Source: a virus. Taken from it: DNA of 64,000 bases. The translations under genes were made by a program, and so were the position numbers. The notes under the pieces were generated by a model. It was not told the origin of the DNA, did not search any database, and saw nothing but the letters and a program-made list of their open reading frames with translations. Of the stretch, positions 42,358-49,381 are shown one piece after another; within the stretch, counting starts at the first letter, position 1, and each line of letters begins with the position of its first letter. Location of the stretch: the IMG/VR virus record IMGVR_UViG_3300024353_000005, positions 1 to 64,000 of that record. One strand, given 5' to 3'.

Positions 42358-43071
42358 TTATTCTCCCCGATTAAATTTTAGAATTTTTTGTTTCGCTTTA
42401 TGTAAATCTTTTAGTTCATGTTCCCAAAAGATTAAAGTCTGATAACCGTAGGCTCCATAAACTATTGATCTTCGCTTATCTCTTTTTTTAGTATCTTTTC
42501 TATTGTGCCAATAATCGCCATAGAGTTCTATTATTTTCTTCTGACCATTATAATTTATGAAATCTGGATTTAATCCTCCCAATATAACTTTTCCATTTCC
42601 GACATATTTATATTCATTTGGCAAGATTTTCTGAAGAAATTTATCTAATAGTTTCTCTGGTTTATTAGGCTTTATCCTTAAAGATTTCATCCATTTTTTA
42701 ATTACTCTATTTTTATACTCTTTATTCTGCCATCTCTTTAACATATTTCTTTTAAATTTTCTTTTCGTTTCTAAACTATGTTTATAACCTTCCAACGATT
42801 TACTAATTCGATCTTTAATATTTTTGGAGATAATATGACCTTTTAGGGCTTCGCTTTTAGTTCTTATTTTTATACTGTATTTTTTCAAATATTGTCTAAT
42901 GGTTACATCGCTACAATTAAATATTTTAGCAATTTTCATTGATGATTTTCTATTCTCGATATATTCTTTAATCAAATATTGTTTAGTTATGGGGTATTTT
43001 TTGGGCCTTTTTAAAGCCGCTAATCTCATTTTCTGTTTAGTCTCTTTTGTATGTTTTGAGTTCAGCTTCAT
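42358..43071 (-). CDS. homing endonuclease, NUMOD3 plus Vsr-like (EDxHD) type
   Basis: 237 aa. N-terminal KHTKETKQKMRLAALKRP is a NUMOD3-like DNA-binding repeat (repeated near HSLETKRKFKRNMLKRW). An HTH (SSMKIAKIFNCSDVTIRQYL) follows. The C-terminal third (NPDFINYNGQKKIIELYGDY, then TLIFWEHELKD) has the Vsr/DUF559-type PD-(D/E)XK core. A selfish insertion between two coupled small genes, still in frame with ATGA at its start. Confidence 0.85.
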   Translation of the reverse strand: MKLNSKHTKETKQKMRLAALKRPKKYPITKQYLIKEYIENRKSSMKIAKIFNCSDVTIRQYLKKYSIKIRTKSEALKGHIISKNIKDRISKSLEGYKHSLETKRKFKRNMLKRWQNKEYKNRVIKKWMKSLRIKPNKPEKLLDKFLQKILPNEYKYVGNGKVILGGLNPDFINYNGQKKIIELYGDYWHNRKDTKKRDKRRSIVYGAYGYQTLIFWEHELKDLHKAKQKILKFNRGE

Positions 43072-43235
43072 TTCAAAGTGTCCGCAGAATAGGCATAGCC
43101 ATCTACGATAAAGAAATAAGTCTTGTCCTTATAAATGCCAGTTCCACCACAAGCCCTACAGTTCTTATCCTTGCCTTTGCAGATATAGCACTTTGCCTTG
43201 TTTATTCTGGTTATGACCTCTAATTTCTTTTTCAT
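43068..43235 (-). CDS. DnaJ-type zinc-knuckle protein, 55 aa
   Basis: CYICKGKDKNC and CRACGGTGIYKDKTY give a C-x2-C / C-x2-C-x-G-x-G pair, as in 55710-55880 and 25397-25657. ATGA overlap with the endonuclease downstream and the lipoprotein upstream. Confidence 0.65.
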   Translation of the reverse strand: MKKKLEVITRINKAKCYICKGKDKNCRACGGTGIYKDKTYFFIVDGYAYSADTLK

Positions 43236-43594
43236 TTTATCTCCTCTATAACTTTATGTATTTTTATCATTTCATTTGCAAAATTTTCTGCTTCGGTTTT
43301 TTCATCTAAATTAATTGTTAAACATTGATTAGGTTCTTCTGTAGGAATATAAGTTACTGTTTTAGTAATTTTAGTTTCAGAATTAGTAGCATAAATCTTA
43401 AAAGTATATTTCTTATTTGGTTCAAGTATCATTATAAAGGAATTTTCACCAGATAATCGCATATCATTAGAGAATACTGCATCTATATTATAAGTAAGGC
43501 TTGGTTCTATATTTATCTTTACATACACTACATCCAAAGAAGAACAACCCATAACAAATAAACTAATTAAAAATAAGCAAATTAATTTCTTCAT
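43232..43594 (-). CDS. lipoprotein, 120 aa
   Basis: MKKLICLFLISLFVMGCSS is a signal peptide with lipobox VMGC, so Cys 17 would be lipidated. The mature part is beta-rich (VVYVKINIEPSLTYNIDAVF, KTVTYIPTEEP). Phage lipoproteins often act in superinfection exclusion at the cell surface. It belongs to the operon that follows the cyclic-di-GMP riboswitches. Confidence 0.8.
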   Translation of the reverse strand: MKKLICLFLISLFVMGCSSLDVVYVKINIEPSLTYNIDAVFSNDMRLSGENSFIMILEPNKKYTFKIYATNSETKITKTVTYIPTEEPNQCLTINLDEKTEAENFANEMIKIHKVIEEIK

Positions 43595-43595
43595 T

Positions 43596-43862
43596 TCATA
43601 TCTCCTTTCTATCCAGTTTCTCCCTAATCGCTAAAGCCCTATCTATAAGCCTATCCCAGTTCTTTCGCAAATTTCTGGCTGTATCAAAACGAAAGCCCTC
43701 TTCCTTCAATTGGTCAAGGGCCATTTTGAATATACTTGGTGGGTTCTGGCGTTCAAAAGCATTGTAGATAAATTCTTCAACCTCTCTGTCTGTAACAGGA
43801 TAGGTCATTTTTCTATCTTTTCTCAACTTTTTACCCCTCACTATATAGTGTTTTTCAGACAT
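43596..43862 (-). CDS. hypothetical protein, 88 aa
   Basis: Basic start (YIVRGKKLRKDRKMTY), then a helical domain with VEEFIYNAFERQNPPSIFKM and WDRLIDRALAIREKL. No family recognised. Two bases separate it from both neighbours' signals, in the riboswitch operon. Confidence 0.6.
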   Translation of the reverse strand: MSEKHYIVRGKKLRKDRKMTYPVTDREVEEFIYNAFERQNPPSIFKMALDQLKEEGFRFDTARNLRKNWDRLIDRALAIREKLDRKEI

Positions 43863-43863
43863 T

Positions 43864-44205
43864 TTACAAGTACCCCTTAAGAGATTTTTTCAAATTATTT
43901 TTAGCACAATTGAGATACTCACTAACAGCTTGTTGACTAATTCCCAAAATTTTCCCTATTTCCTTCTGCTTCTTATTCTTTATGAAGTATAATTTAATAC
44001 ATTGTCTTTGTTTTGGTGTCAAACTTTTTAGGGCCTTTCTAACTACTTTAGCAAGGTGCTCATGCTTCTTCTGAGTAACATCAAACTCGTTTTCCTCCTC
44101 CTCAATGAGAATTTCCAAAGGAGTCTTGGGTTCTTGTTCCTCTCTTAACAGTTCCAAAGTTCGAGCAGTCTTACCTCGAAATATTTCCTTGTATTGTTTG
44201 GGCAT
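43864..44205 (-). CDS. sigma-70 region 4-like regulator
   Basis: 113 aa. C-terminal LTPKQRQCIKLYFIKNKKQK, EIGKILGISQQAVSEYLNCA is a typical sigma region 4 helix-turn-helix; no region 2 is present, so it is not a complete sigma factor. Comparable phage proteins act as late-gene activators or anti-sigma/co-sigma factors. It lies in the operon behind the tandem riboswitches, so its synthesis may respond to cyclic di-GMP. Confidence 0.75.
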   Translation of the reverse strand: MPKQYKEIFRGKTARTLELLREEQEPKTPLEILIEEEENEFDVTQKKHEHLAKVVRKALKSLTPKQRQCIKLYFIKNKKQKEIGKILGISQQAVSEYLNCAKNNLKKSLKGYL

Positions 44206-44214
44206 AATTTTCTC

Positions 44215-44775
44215 CTATCTCACAGTTACATTAACATCAGTCTCTACATCTGTTTCATTAGTATTCTCATTGGTGTTAGTATTATTATTTGTTGTTGTAG
44301 CAGTTCCAGACCCACCTGTTGCAGAATTAGTTATAGTTCCTGTATAAGCTGTAGAAGTTATATTGCCCACAGAAGAACTACTTTGAGAAGCAATAGTACC
44401 CATATTTACACTTTGATTAAATCTTATTCTTTTAATAGCGTCTGTTACTTCTCGTAATGGCATACCTTGAGCAATTAAGTACTCTCTCATTGCTTGAGCT
44501 TTAATAATTTCTATCTTAATTTCGTGTTCTCTTTGTATCTCAGTCTCGACTTGTCTTGTCCTCTCAATCATCCGTTGTTTATAATGCTCCTGCTCGGATA
44601 ATCTTTCTTTCTCAGTTAAATTTCCCTGCAAATAGATACACCCATCTTTTTCGTAGTACTCACCTTTTAAATCTAATTCATTAGCTTTTGCTCCCCTTCC
44701 AAAAATTAGCAGAAAACCTACTATCACCAAAATTGTCACCACCATCCTAATTAAGCCTACTACTTCTTTTCTCAT
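44215..44775 (-). CDS. anchored protein with Ser/Thr/Asn-rich C-terminus, 186 aa
   Basis: Signal anchor at about 8-26, a helical, charged middle with coiled-coil character (KQRMIERTRQVETEIQREHE), then a low-complexity tail (SSSSVGNITSTAYTGTIT, NNNTNTNENTNETD). The tail looks like an extracellular, glycan-like linker. SD AGAGGATAG. Second gene after the riboswitches. Confidence 0.65.
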   Translation of the reverse strand: MRKEVVGLIRMVVTILVIVGFLLIFGRGAKANELDLKGEYYEKDGCIYLQGNLTEKERLSEQEHYKQRMIERTRQVETEIQREHEIKIEIIKAQAMREYLIAQGMPLREVTDAIKRIRFNQSVNMGTIASQSSSSVGNITSTAYTGTITNSATGGSGTATTTNNNTNTNENTNETDVETDVNVTVR

Positions 44776-44796
44776 TCTATCCTCTTTCTGCTTGTA

Positions 44797-45012
44797 TTAT
44801 AGCCAAATTTTTCTCTGGCCTCTATGAGCTATTTCTGAAGTTGCTACTTTACTATTCCATTTACAGTTTTTATTTTGACAATCTTTACAACCATTAAGCC
44901 TATCGAGTTCCTTTTTATAAAATTTATCCTTCTTTTCTCCCCTTTTCCAAGCCTCCTTTTCCAGAAAATAAAAAAGCCGAACCACCACAATATTCGGTAG
45001 CTCGGCTATCAT
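44797..45012 (-). CDS. small zinc-type protein whose ORF begins inside riboswitch 2
   Basis: The only in-frame ATG (45012) lies in the riboswitch aptamer and the frame reads through the terminator hairpin. Without it, the protein has no ordinary start, although AAAAGGAGG and GGGGAG occur just after the terminator. The C-terminal half has CKDCQNKNC, a zinc cluster like those at 757-930 and 55058-55216. Either the start is non-standard or translation is linked to riboswitch folding. Confidence 0.4.
   Translation of the reverse strand: MIAELPNIVVVRLFYFLEKEAWKRGEKKDKFYKKELDRLNGCKDCQNKNCKWNSKVATSEIAHRGQRKIWL
44966..45007 (-). terminator. intrinsic terminator of riboswitch 2
   Basis: 12-bp stem (with two wobble pairs) formed by AGCCGAGCTACC and GGTGGTTCGGCT, followed on the transcript by UUUUUUAUUUU. 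The 5' arm is the 3' end of the aptamer, so ligand-bound aptamer and terminator are mutually exclusive, predicting that cyclic di-GMP turns transcription on. Confidence 0.85.
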
Positions 45013-45060
45013 TTCTGACCCGTAGCTTTGCGCTTCGCTATTTCAGCGAATTGCCTTTAT
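44994..45060 (-). ncRNA. cyclic-di-GMP-I (GEMM-I) riboswitch, copy 2
   Basis: On the transcript: GGCAA, hairpin UUCGCU-GAAAU-AGCGAA, then GCGCAAAGCUACGGGUC, a variable arm, and AGCCGAGCUACCGA. The P2 hairpin with GAAA-type loop, the near-invariant GCGCAAAGCU and the AGCCG..ACCGA close match the class consensus I know. Its stem differs in sequence from copy 1 but keeps pairing, so covariation supports it. Confidence 0.85.
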
Positions 45061-45118
45061 CGTAATCTAAATTGTATATTAAAGTTACACTACTTTAGAG
45101 ATCCTCCAATTTCTCTCC

Positions 45119-45160
45119 TAAAATAAAAAGCCGAATTGCCTATCCTTCGGCAACTCGGCT
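45119..45160 (-). terminator. intrinsic terminator of riboswitch 1
   Basis: 12-bp stem AGCCGAGTTGCC with GGCAATTCGGCT (one wobble), then UUUUUAUUUU on the transcript. Again the 5' arm coincides with the aptamer's 3' segment. Confidence 0.88.
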
Positions 45161-45222
45161 TCGCTTAAAGCGACCTTGAGTTTTGCGCCCCACTAATTCA
45201 GTGGGTAGCCCTTTCGGAGATA
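45149..45222 (-). ncRNA. cyclic-di-GMP-I (GEMM-I) riboswitch, copy 1
   Basis: On the transcript: AAAGGGC, hairpin CCCACU-GAAUU-AGUGGG, GCGCAAAACUC, AAGGUC, a short arm, and AGCCGAGUUGCCGA. Arrangement and spacing equal copy 2. Preceded by a consensus promoter whose start site would fall about 20 nt upstream. Nearest enzyme upstream is the REC-GGDEF-HD-GYP protein that makes and breaks the ligand. Confidence 0.88.
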
Positions 45223-45248
45223 GTATTAAATTTCAACCTGTAATATTA

Positions 45249-45277
45249 AGTATACACTATAAAATCTAATTTGTCAA
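45249..45277 (-). promoter_or_regulatory. consensus sigma70 promoter for the riboswitch operon
   Basis: TTGACA at 45277-45272, 17-bp spacer, TATACT at 45254-45249, reading leftwards. It starts 5 bp beyond the stop of the GGDEF gene, so the riboswitches have their own promoter. Same promoter type as at 51029, 54612, 56175 and 60242. Confidence 0.88.
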
Positions 45278-45281
45278 GTCC

Positions 45282-46787
45282 CTAATTTTTATTTTTTTCA
45301 AATCTACTTTTTTCTCGTAATACCTGCAAAAATATATCTACTAATTCTGGATCAAATTGTTTTCCCTTCTCTCGTTCCAATTCTTCTATTGCTTGTTCCT
45401 TAGTTTTAGGATTTCCATTATAGGGTCTTTTGTGTATCATTGTATCATAACTATCTAAAATAGCAGTAATACGAGAAAGTAAAGGGATATTCTGACCTCT
45501 CAATCCATCAGGATAACCAGTTCCATCCCATCTTTCGTGGTGGCGTAATATGTAATCCGCTATATGAGAAAATTGCCTTACCCCTTTTAAAATGTTATAG
45601 CCTAAAATTGGATGAGTTTTCAGCTTTTTCCATTCTTTTTCAGTTAAAGGTTCTTTTTTATGAAGTATTCTGTCTGGAATGCCTATCTTACCTATATCGT
45701 GAAATTTAATAGTATAATGTAAATCTCTTATTTCTTGAAGTGATAAATGAAGTCTTTTAGCGAATTTAGCTCCCAATTTTATTAATCTATTATGATGTAT
45801 TTGAGTTCCCATATCTTTTTGTTTCATAACTTCAATTAAACTATTAATAAATTCTTTCTGAGCAGTGCCTTCTTTATCCATTTTATCTTTATACATTTCT
45901 TCATCTGCTTTAGATATATATCTATTTAAATCTTCTTTTTTAAATTCAGTTATTGTAATAGATCCAATAGCATAGTTAATATTAATTTTTTTAACTTCTA
46001 AAGAATAAGATTTACATTTTCTATTTAATTTCTTAATAATTTCTTCTGCACGACTTCGGTCTGTTTGTTTAAGAAGGATTGAAAATTCGTCCCCCCCAAT
46101 TCGTGCTACTACATCGTCTTGTCTTACGCAATTTCTCATAGACTTTCCAAAATATCGAAGTATCTTATCCCCTGCTGGATGTCCCCAAGTATCATTAATA
46201 ATTTTTAAATGATTTACATCTATTGAGATTATAGAAATGGGATAGTTTCTTTTAGTATTTATTCTTCTCAATTCTTCTTCAAAATAAGTTCTGTTATATA
46301 ACTCTGTCAACGAGTCGTGATAGGCATTATATTTTATCTGCTCTTGTAATTTTCTGTGCTCAATTCTACTTTTTTGTAATTGCAATTTTATTTGTCGCTT
46401 TGTTTGTCTTGCCATATACTCTTGAAAACTTGTTTTTATAACCTCCAGAAAAGTTAATGTGTCATAGGGTTTTATCAAAAGCTTTTTAATTCCTATTTCT
46501 AACAATTGTTGTGTTTGTTTTAATGTTAAAATTAAACCAGTTATTACTATAATACAAGTGTCAGGATAATTTAATTTTATATAATAAGCTAAATCTACCC
46601 CATTTCCATCAGGTAATTCAATATCAATTATTACTACTCCAATATTATTTTCTTTGAAGATTTTCAACCCTTCCTGAAAAGAATTAGCAATTAAAGTTTT
46701 ATAACCCTGAGCTTGAAGATTTATAGAAATAGCTTTTGCTAATTCTTTGTCATCTTCTATAATAGCTATTTTAGGAATATTATTCAT
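45282..46787 (-). CDS. response regulator with GGDEF and HD-GYP domains
   Basis: 501 aa. REC receiver at 1-120 with phospho-acceptor D55 and K106. A coiled linker follows. The GGDEF diguanylate cyclase at about 155-305 has intact RIGGDEF (231-235), metal Asp in SIISID (190) and inhibitory-site RQDD (222-225) five residues before the signature. The HD-GYP phosphodiesterase at about 310-495 has H363-D364 in KFHDIGKIGIPD and HHERWDGTGYPDG. Both catalytic halves appear active, so it could make and degrade cyclic di-GMP under phosphorelay control from the host. Start 46787 by ATGA overlap. The riboswitch operon lies directly downstream. Confidence 0.95.
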   Translation of the reverse strand: MNNIPKIAIIEDDKELAKAISINLQAQGYKTLIANSFQEGLKIFKENNIGVVIIDIELPDGNGVDLAYYIKLNYPDTCIIVITGLILTLKQTQQLLEIGIKKLLIKPYDTLTFLEVIKTSFQEYMARQTKRQIKLQLQKSRIEHRKLQEQIKYNAYHDSLTELYNRTYFEEELRRINTKRNYPISIISIDVNHLKIINDTWGHPAGDKILRYFGKSMRNCVRQDDVVARIGGDEFSILLKQTDRSRAEEIIKKLNRKCKSYSLEVKKININYAIGSITITEFKKEDLNRYISKADEEMYKDKMDKEGTAQKEFINSLIEVMKQKDMGTQIHHNRLIKLGAKFAKRLHLSLQEIRDLHYTIKFHDIGKIGIPDRILHKKEPLTEKEWKKLKTHPILGYNILKGVRQFSHIADYILRHHERWDGTGYPDGLRGQNIPLLSRITAILDSYDTMIHKRPYNGNPKTKEQAIEELEREKGKQFDPELVDIFLQVLREKSRFEKNKN

Positions 46788-47029
46788 TTTTTCTCTCTCA
46801 AATAAACCATTCGTCTTACACATCCCGCAGGAATTAGTATAGGCTCATCTTCAGGATGACCATTTATTCTCTTCAGAACAACTTTCTCTTTATCCTTATG
46901 CCATAAATAACCAACGATTTTTATTTCAGGCAATACTAAATCTTCTATTTTCCATACTCCTTTACCATAAGAAATCATATCTACGAGGGTAATCTCTACT
47001 CGCTTGTATTCTCTTTTCCTTTTACCCAT
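46784..47029 (-). CDS. hypothetical protein, 81 aa
   Basis: MGKRKREYKRVEITLVDMIS then beta-like strands (EIKIVGYLWHKDKEKVVLKR) and a short PILIPAGCVRRM end. ATGA-coupled to the GGDEF protein, so it could be a partner of that regulator. PilZ-type motifs (RxxxR, DxSxxG) are not seen. Confidence 0.6.
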   Translation of the reverse strand: MGKRKREYKRVEITLVDMISYGKGVWKIEDLVLPEIKIVGYLWHKDKEKVVLKRINGHPEDEPILIPAGCVRRMVYLREKK

Positions 47030-47041
47030 CTTTATTCTCCT

Positions 47042-47110
47042 TTATATTTCCATAATTTTGATAATCAGCCAACAAATTAAAAGAATTAATAATACTGCTA
47101 ATAACAGCAT
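47042..47110 (-). CDS. 22-residue membrane peptide
   Basis: MLLLAVLLILLICWLIIKIM plus two residues; SD AAGGGGAAATGAG before the ATG is created by the end of the upstream gene. Stop TAA abuts the next SD. Very short but well placed. Confidence 0.4.
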   Translation of the reverse strand: MLLLAVLLILLICWLIIKIMEI

Positions 47111-47111
47111 C

Positions 47112-47294
47112 TCATTTCCCCTTCTTTCGATACTCATTAAATAATCTATTTCTTTCCAGCGGACAATCCTTACAACTCTTTCTCTTACAAATCCAACAAA
47201 GAGGCTCTGTGTTCTTTAAGATATAATCAACATTTTCCTCTAAATGTTTAATTGCCATTGCTTTTTGTAAAAATACTCTTGGATTAATTTTCAT
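47112..47294 (-). CDS. zinc protein, 60 aa
   Basis: CWICKRKSCKDC at about 33-44 packs four Cys, as in 757-930. Basic C-terminus. ATGA overlap with the zinc ribbon upstream. Confidence 0.65.
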   Translation of the reverse strand: MKINPRVFLQKAMAIKHLEENVDYILKNTEPLCWICKRKSCKDCPLERNRLFNEYRKKGK

Positions 47295-47431
47295 TTATGT
47301 CCCTTTTTTATACTAAAAATCTTCTTACAACTCATACAAAGACTTACTCGTTGTTCCTGACTATTTGAAAATTTAATGACTACCTTCTGTGTATTCTCAC
47401 TTTTACAATATGGACAACAATTATTTTTCAT
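47291..47431 (-). CDS. zinc-ribbon protein, 46 aa
   Basis: CCPYC at 5-9 and CMSC near 32, the minimal ribbon pattern, with a basic tail. SD AAAGGAGATATAATG. Function unknown. Confidence 0.65.
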   Translation of the reverse strand: MKNNCCPYCKSENTQKVVIKFSNSQEQRVSLCMSCKKIFSIKKGHK

Positions 47432-47441
47432 TATATCTCCT

Positions 47442-47540
47442 TTATCTATCTGGTTTATATTCCTCTTTTTCCCGATAAATTAAGTAAGAAACTAGAAACA
47501 AGAAAACGATTAATCCTATTCCTATCTTAAGTAAAAACAT
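47442..47540 (-). CDS. single-span membrane peptide, 32 aa
   Basis: MFLLKIGIGLIVFLFLVSYL then IYREKEEYKPDR: one span and a charged tail. SD AGGGGGACTATAAA. Unknown. Confidence 0.55.
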   Translation of the reverse strand: MFLLKIGIGLIVFLFLVSYLIYREKEEYKPDR

Positions 47541-47561
47541 TTTATAGTCCCCCTTGCTATT

Positions 47562-47687
47562 TTATATTAAAGATGAAAGAAGACAAGATAAAATCTCTGT
47601 TAAGATATAGCCAATCCGTAAAATCAACAAGCCAAAAACTATTGCAAGACTAACAACTGCTACAGTAAATATGTTTTTATAAGTCAT
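47562..47687 (-). CDS. membrane peptide, 41 aa
   Basis: Start MTYKNIFTVAVVSLAIVFGL behind AAGGAGGATAAA; mostly hydrophobic to the end. A longer ORF upstream lacks an SD and is the preceding gene in another frame. Unknown. Confidence 0.6.
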   Translation of the reverse strand: MTYKNIFTVAVVSLAIVFGLLILRIGYILTEILSCLLSSLI

Positions 47688-47701
47688 TTTATCCTCCTTA
47701 T

Positions 47702-47857
47702 TTATAGTTCTACTATTTTGTAATCTTGGGCACAATTCACTCTCGCCCATTGTTCGGCACTATGCCCACTTCCAAAAAAGATAACATCCCCCTCTTCATT
47801 TCTATCTATACTACAATTGTCATAAGTATCTTTAACATACTCGATTACGATGTACAT
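47702..47857 (-). CDS. hypothetical protein, 51 aa
   Basis: MYIVIEYVKDTYDNCSIDRN, then GHSAEQWARVNCAQDYKIVE. Mixed alpha/beta; SD AGGAGAATAAAATA. No family recognised. Confidence 0.6.
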   Translation of the reverse strand: MYIVIEYVKDTYDNCSIDRNEEGDVIFFGSGHSAEQWARVNCAQDYKIVEL

Positions 47858-47872
47858 TATTTTATTCTCCTA

Positions 47873-48031
47873 TTAAAATTCTTTTTTTACTCCGAGATAC
47901 TTTGCTATCTTCTCTGCAATTTCTGCTTTCTTCTTAAGGTCAGTCAAATCAATATGAAAATAGTTAGCATACTCTCTTAATTGTTTTGTGGTTAATTCAC
48001 ATCTTAGCATTTGCCAATCGGTTTTTCTCAT
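47873..48031 (-). CDS. SAP/HeH-like small protein, 52 aa
   Basis: LTTKQLREYANYFHIDLTDL then KKKAEIAEKIAKYLG is the two-helix pattern of SAP or HeH/LEM domains, which bind DNA or RNA. SD GGAGG 9 nt from the ATG. Tentative. Confidence 0.55.
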   Translation of the reverse strand: MRKTDWQMLRCELTTKQLREYANYFHIDLTDLKKKAEIAEKIAKYLGVKKEF

Positions 48032-48035
48032 TCCT

Positions 48036-48269
48036 TTATGCCTCCATTCCAATATGTTTACAACAAGTTTTACACATTAAAACTACTGCTTCTTCATTAT
48101 TTTTTTCCAGAACCAAATTAGCTTTTTCATATTTTATCATTAAATCTATTCCGATATCTTTAATAGTAAAAGCAAAGGGTGATTGTTCATTGCCACAAGT
48201 CTTACAATTAGGATATAATACATTTTCATCTCTACTATATACTTTTGTGCCTAAGATTAATTTACTCAT
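48036..48269 (-). CDS. zinc-ribbon protein, 77 aa
   Basis: CKTCG near 22 and CKTCC near 66 bracket a beta/helical insert. Ends GGAATGGAGGCATAA, giving the SD for the next gene. The gap 48270-48308 has only signals. Confidence 0.6.
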   Translation of the reverse strand: MSKLILGTKVYSRDENVLYPNCKTCGNEQSPFAFTIKDIGIDLMIKYEKANLVLEKNNEEAVVLMCKTCCKHIGMEA

Positions 48270-48308
48270 TTTTTCTTTCCCTTTATTATCTCTACTAATT
48301 TAGAACAT

Positions 48309-48527
48309 TCATCCAATATTTGACTTTCGTTTACTTATCCTAGCCCTTCTAAATACAAAGTCTGTATTAACATAATAATAATCATAATATAAATCTGAAG
48401 ATATAACTAAATTATTATGTCTTCCCTTATCTTTTCCAAGAACTTCTAATAATTTTTGGGTTTCTTCAGGAGATAACCAATCTACCAATGTAAAAGCCTT
48501 ATCATTCATAGTCCACTTAGCATCCAT
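48309..48527 (-). CDS. hypothetical protein, 72 aa
   Basis: MDAKWTMNDKAFTLVDWLSP, EETQKLLEVLGKDKG, then a Tyr-rich beta part. SD GGAGAAAGATA. It follows the structured leader at 48611-48683. Unknown. Confidence 0.6.
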   Translation of the reverse strand: MDAKWTMNDKAFTLVDWLSPEETQKLLEVLGKDKGRHNNLVISSDLYYDYYYVNTDFVFRRARISKRKSNIG

Positions 48528-48610
48528 TATCTTTCTCCAACTTTTGTTAATCTCTATTTTTCTTTACTCCCTTTAATTGCTTTCGACCCGCCATTGATTT
48601 AACCTATATC

Positions 48611-48683
48611 AGGCTGTCCCGTTCTTTCGGTAGCCTACCACTTTTAATCTATATGGTTTCTTGACAGGCAAACAAGACAGCCT
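48611..48683 (-). ncRNA. structured leader RNA, class unknown
   Basis: AGGCTGTC and GACAGCCT form an 8-bp closing stem around about 57 nt that contains further small stems (GGTAGGCTACC type and CCG/CGG). Nearly 160 bases here are free of larger genes. The shape is riboswitch- or small-RNA-like, but I cannot place it in a known class. A 15-codon ORF (MAGRKQLKGVKKNRD) follows at about 48597-48550. Confidence 0.4.
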
Positions 48684-48686
48684 ATT

Positions 48687-48848
48687 TTATTCCTTTTCAA
48701 TATCTAATTCTAATAGTATATCATCTAAAATATCCGAAGCGGAAGGCAACTGTATTTCCTCATTTTCAACATAGATGCCGCTTAAATATTTGTCAATGAG
48801 TTTTTCTACTGTTGCATAATCCTGTCTATCAATTTTAATTTTAGGCAT
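48687..48848 (-). CDS. acidic hypothetical protein, 53 aa
   Basis: MPKIKIDRQDYATVEKLIDK, then ASDILDDILLELDIEKE. Helical, acidic C-terminus. SD GAGGAAGG; overlaps the upstream gene by 8 nt. Unknown. Confidence 0.6.
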   Translation of the reverse strand: MPKIKIDRQDYATVEKLIDKYLSGIYVENEEIQLPSASDILDDILLELDIEKE

Positions 48849-49368
48849 TACCTTCCTCCTTTGGTTCTATTGGAGAATTACTACTCCCTCCCTGTGATTG
48901 ACTATAACAATATATTGTTTGTTTTAATTTATTTGCTATTGGTTGAGCTAATTTTTCGCCCCTGTCAAATTCTCCAATCGTTGGTTTTTCATCTTGATAT
49001 AATACTTCTATTATTTTGTCAACCCAACCCTGTCTTGTTCTATAAGTTTTTCTTCCCTTGCCTACCACCACAAAAGTTAAATGCTTATCTCTTAAATCAA
49101 CTCCTGTATTACTATATAAATCATCAGAATTAGTGTGCCAGGGTGCTTTTAATTCTTCTATTGTTCCATCTTCCAAAGTAAAAGATAGTGTTCTTCCACC
49201 AAAACCATCGGAATTTTTGCCACCAGATACATAGATATTATCAGCAGGATTATCCTGAATAGCGTATAACCAAATTCTGCCTGACTTTCCAATTACCTTT
49301 TTGTATCGTCTTTCCTCTGCTTCAGAATGACCGCATAGCATCGGTTGTCTATCAATTATATAATCCAT
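48841..49368 (-). CDS. hypothetical protein, 175 aa
   Basis: Start MDYIIDRQPMLCGHSEAEER behind AGGGAGATGGAAAA. Beta-rich core with YVSGGKNSDGFGGRTLSFTL, then TRQGWVDKIIEVLYQ and a low-complexity tail. No family recognised. Confidence 0.6.
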   Translation of the reverse strand: MDYIIDRQPMLCGHSEAEERRYKKVIGKSGRIWLYAIQDNPADNIYVSGGKNSDGFGGRTLSFTLEDGTIEELKAPWHTNSDDLYSNTGVDLRDKHLTFVVVGKGRKTYRTRQGWVDKIIEVLYQDEKPTIGEFDRGEKLAQPIANKLKQTIYCYSQSQGGSSNSPIEPKEEGNA

Positions 49369-49381
49369 TTTTCCATCTCCC

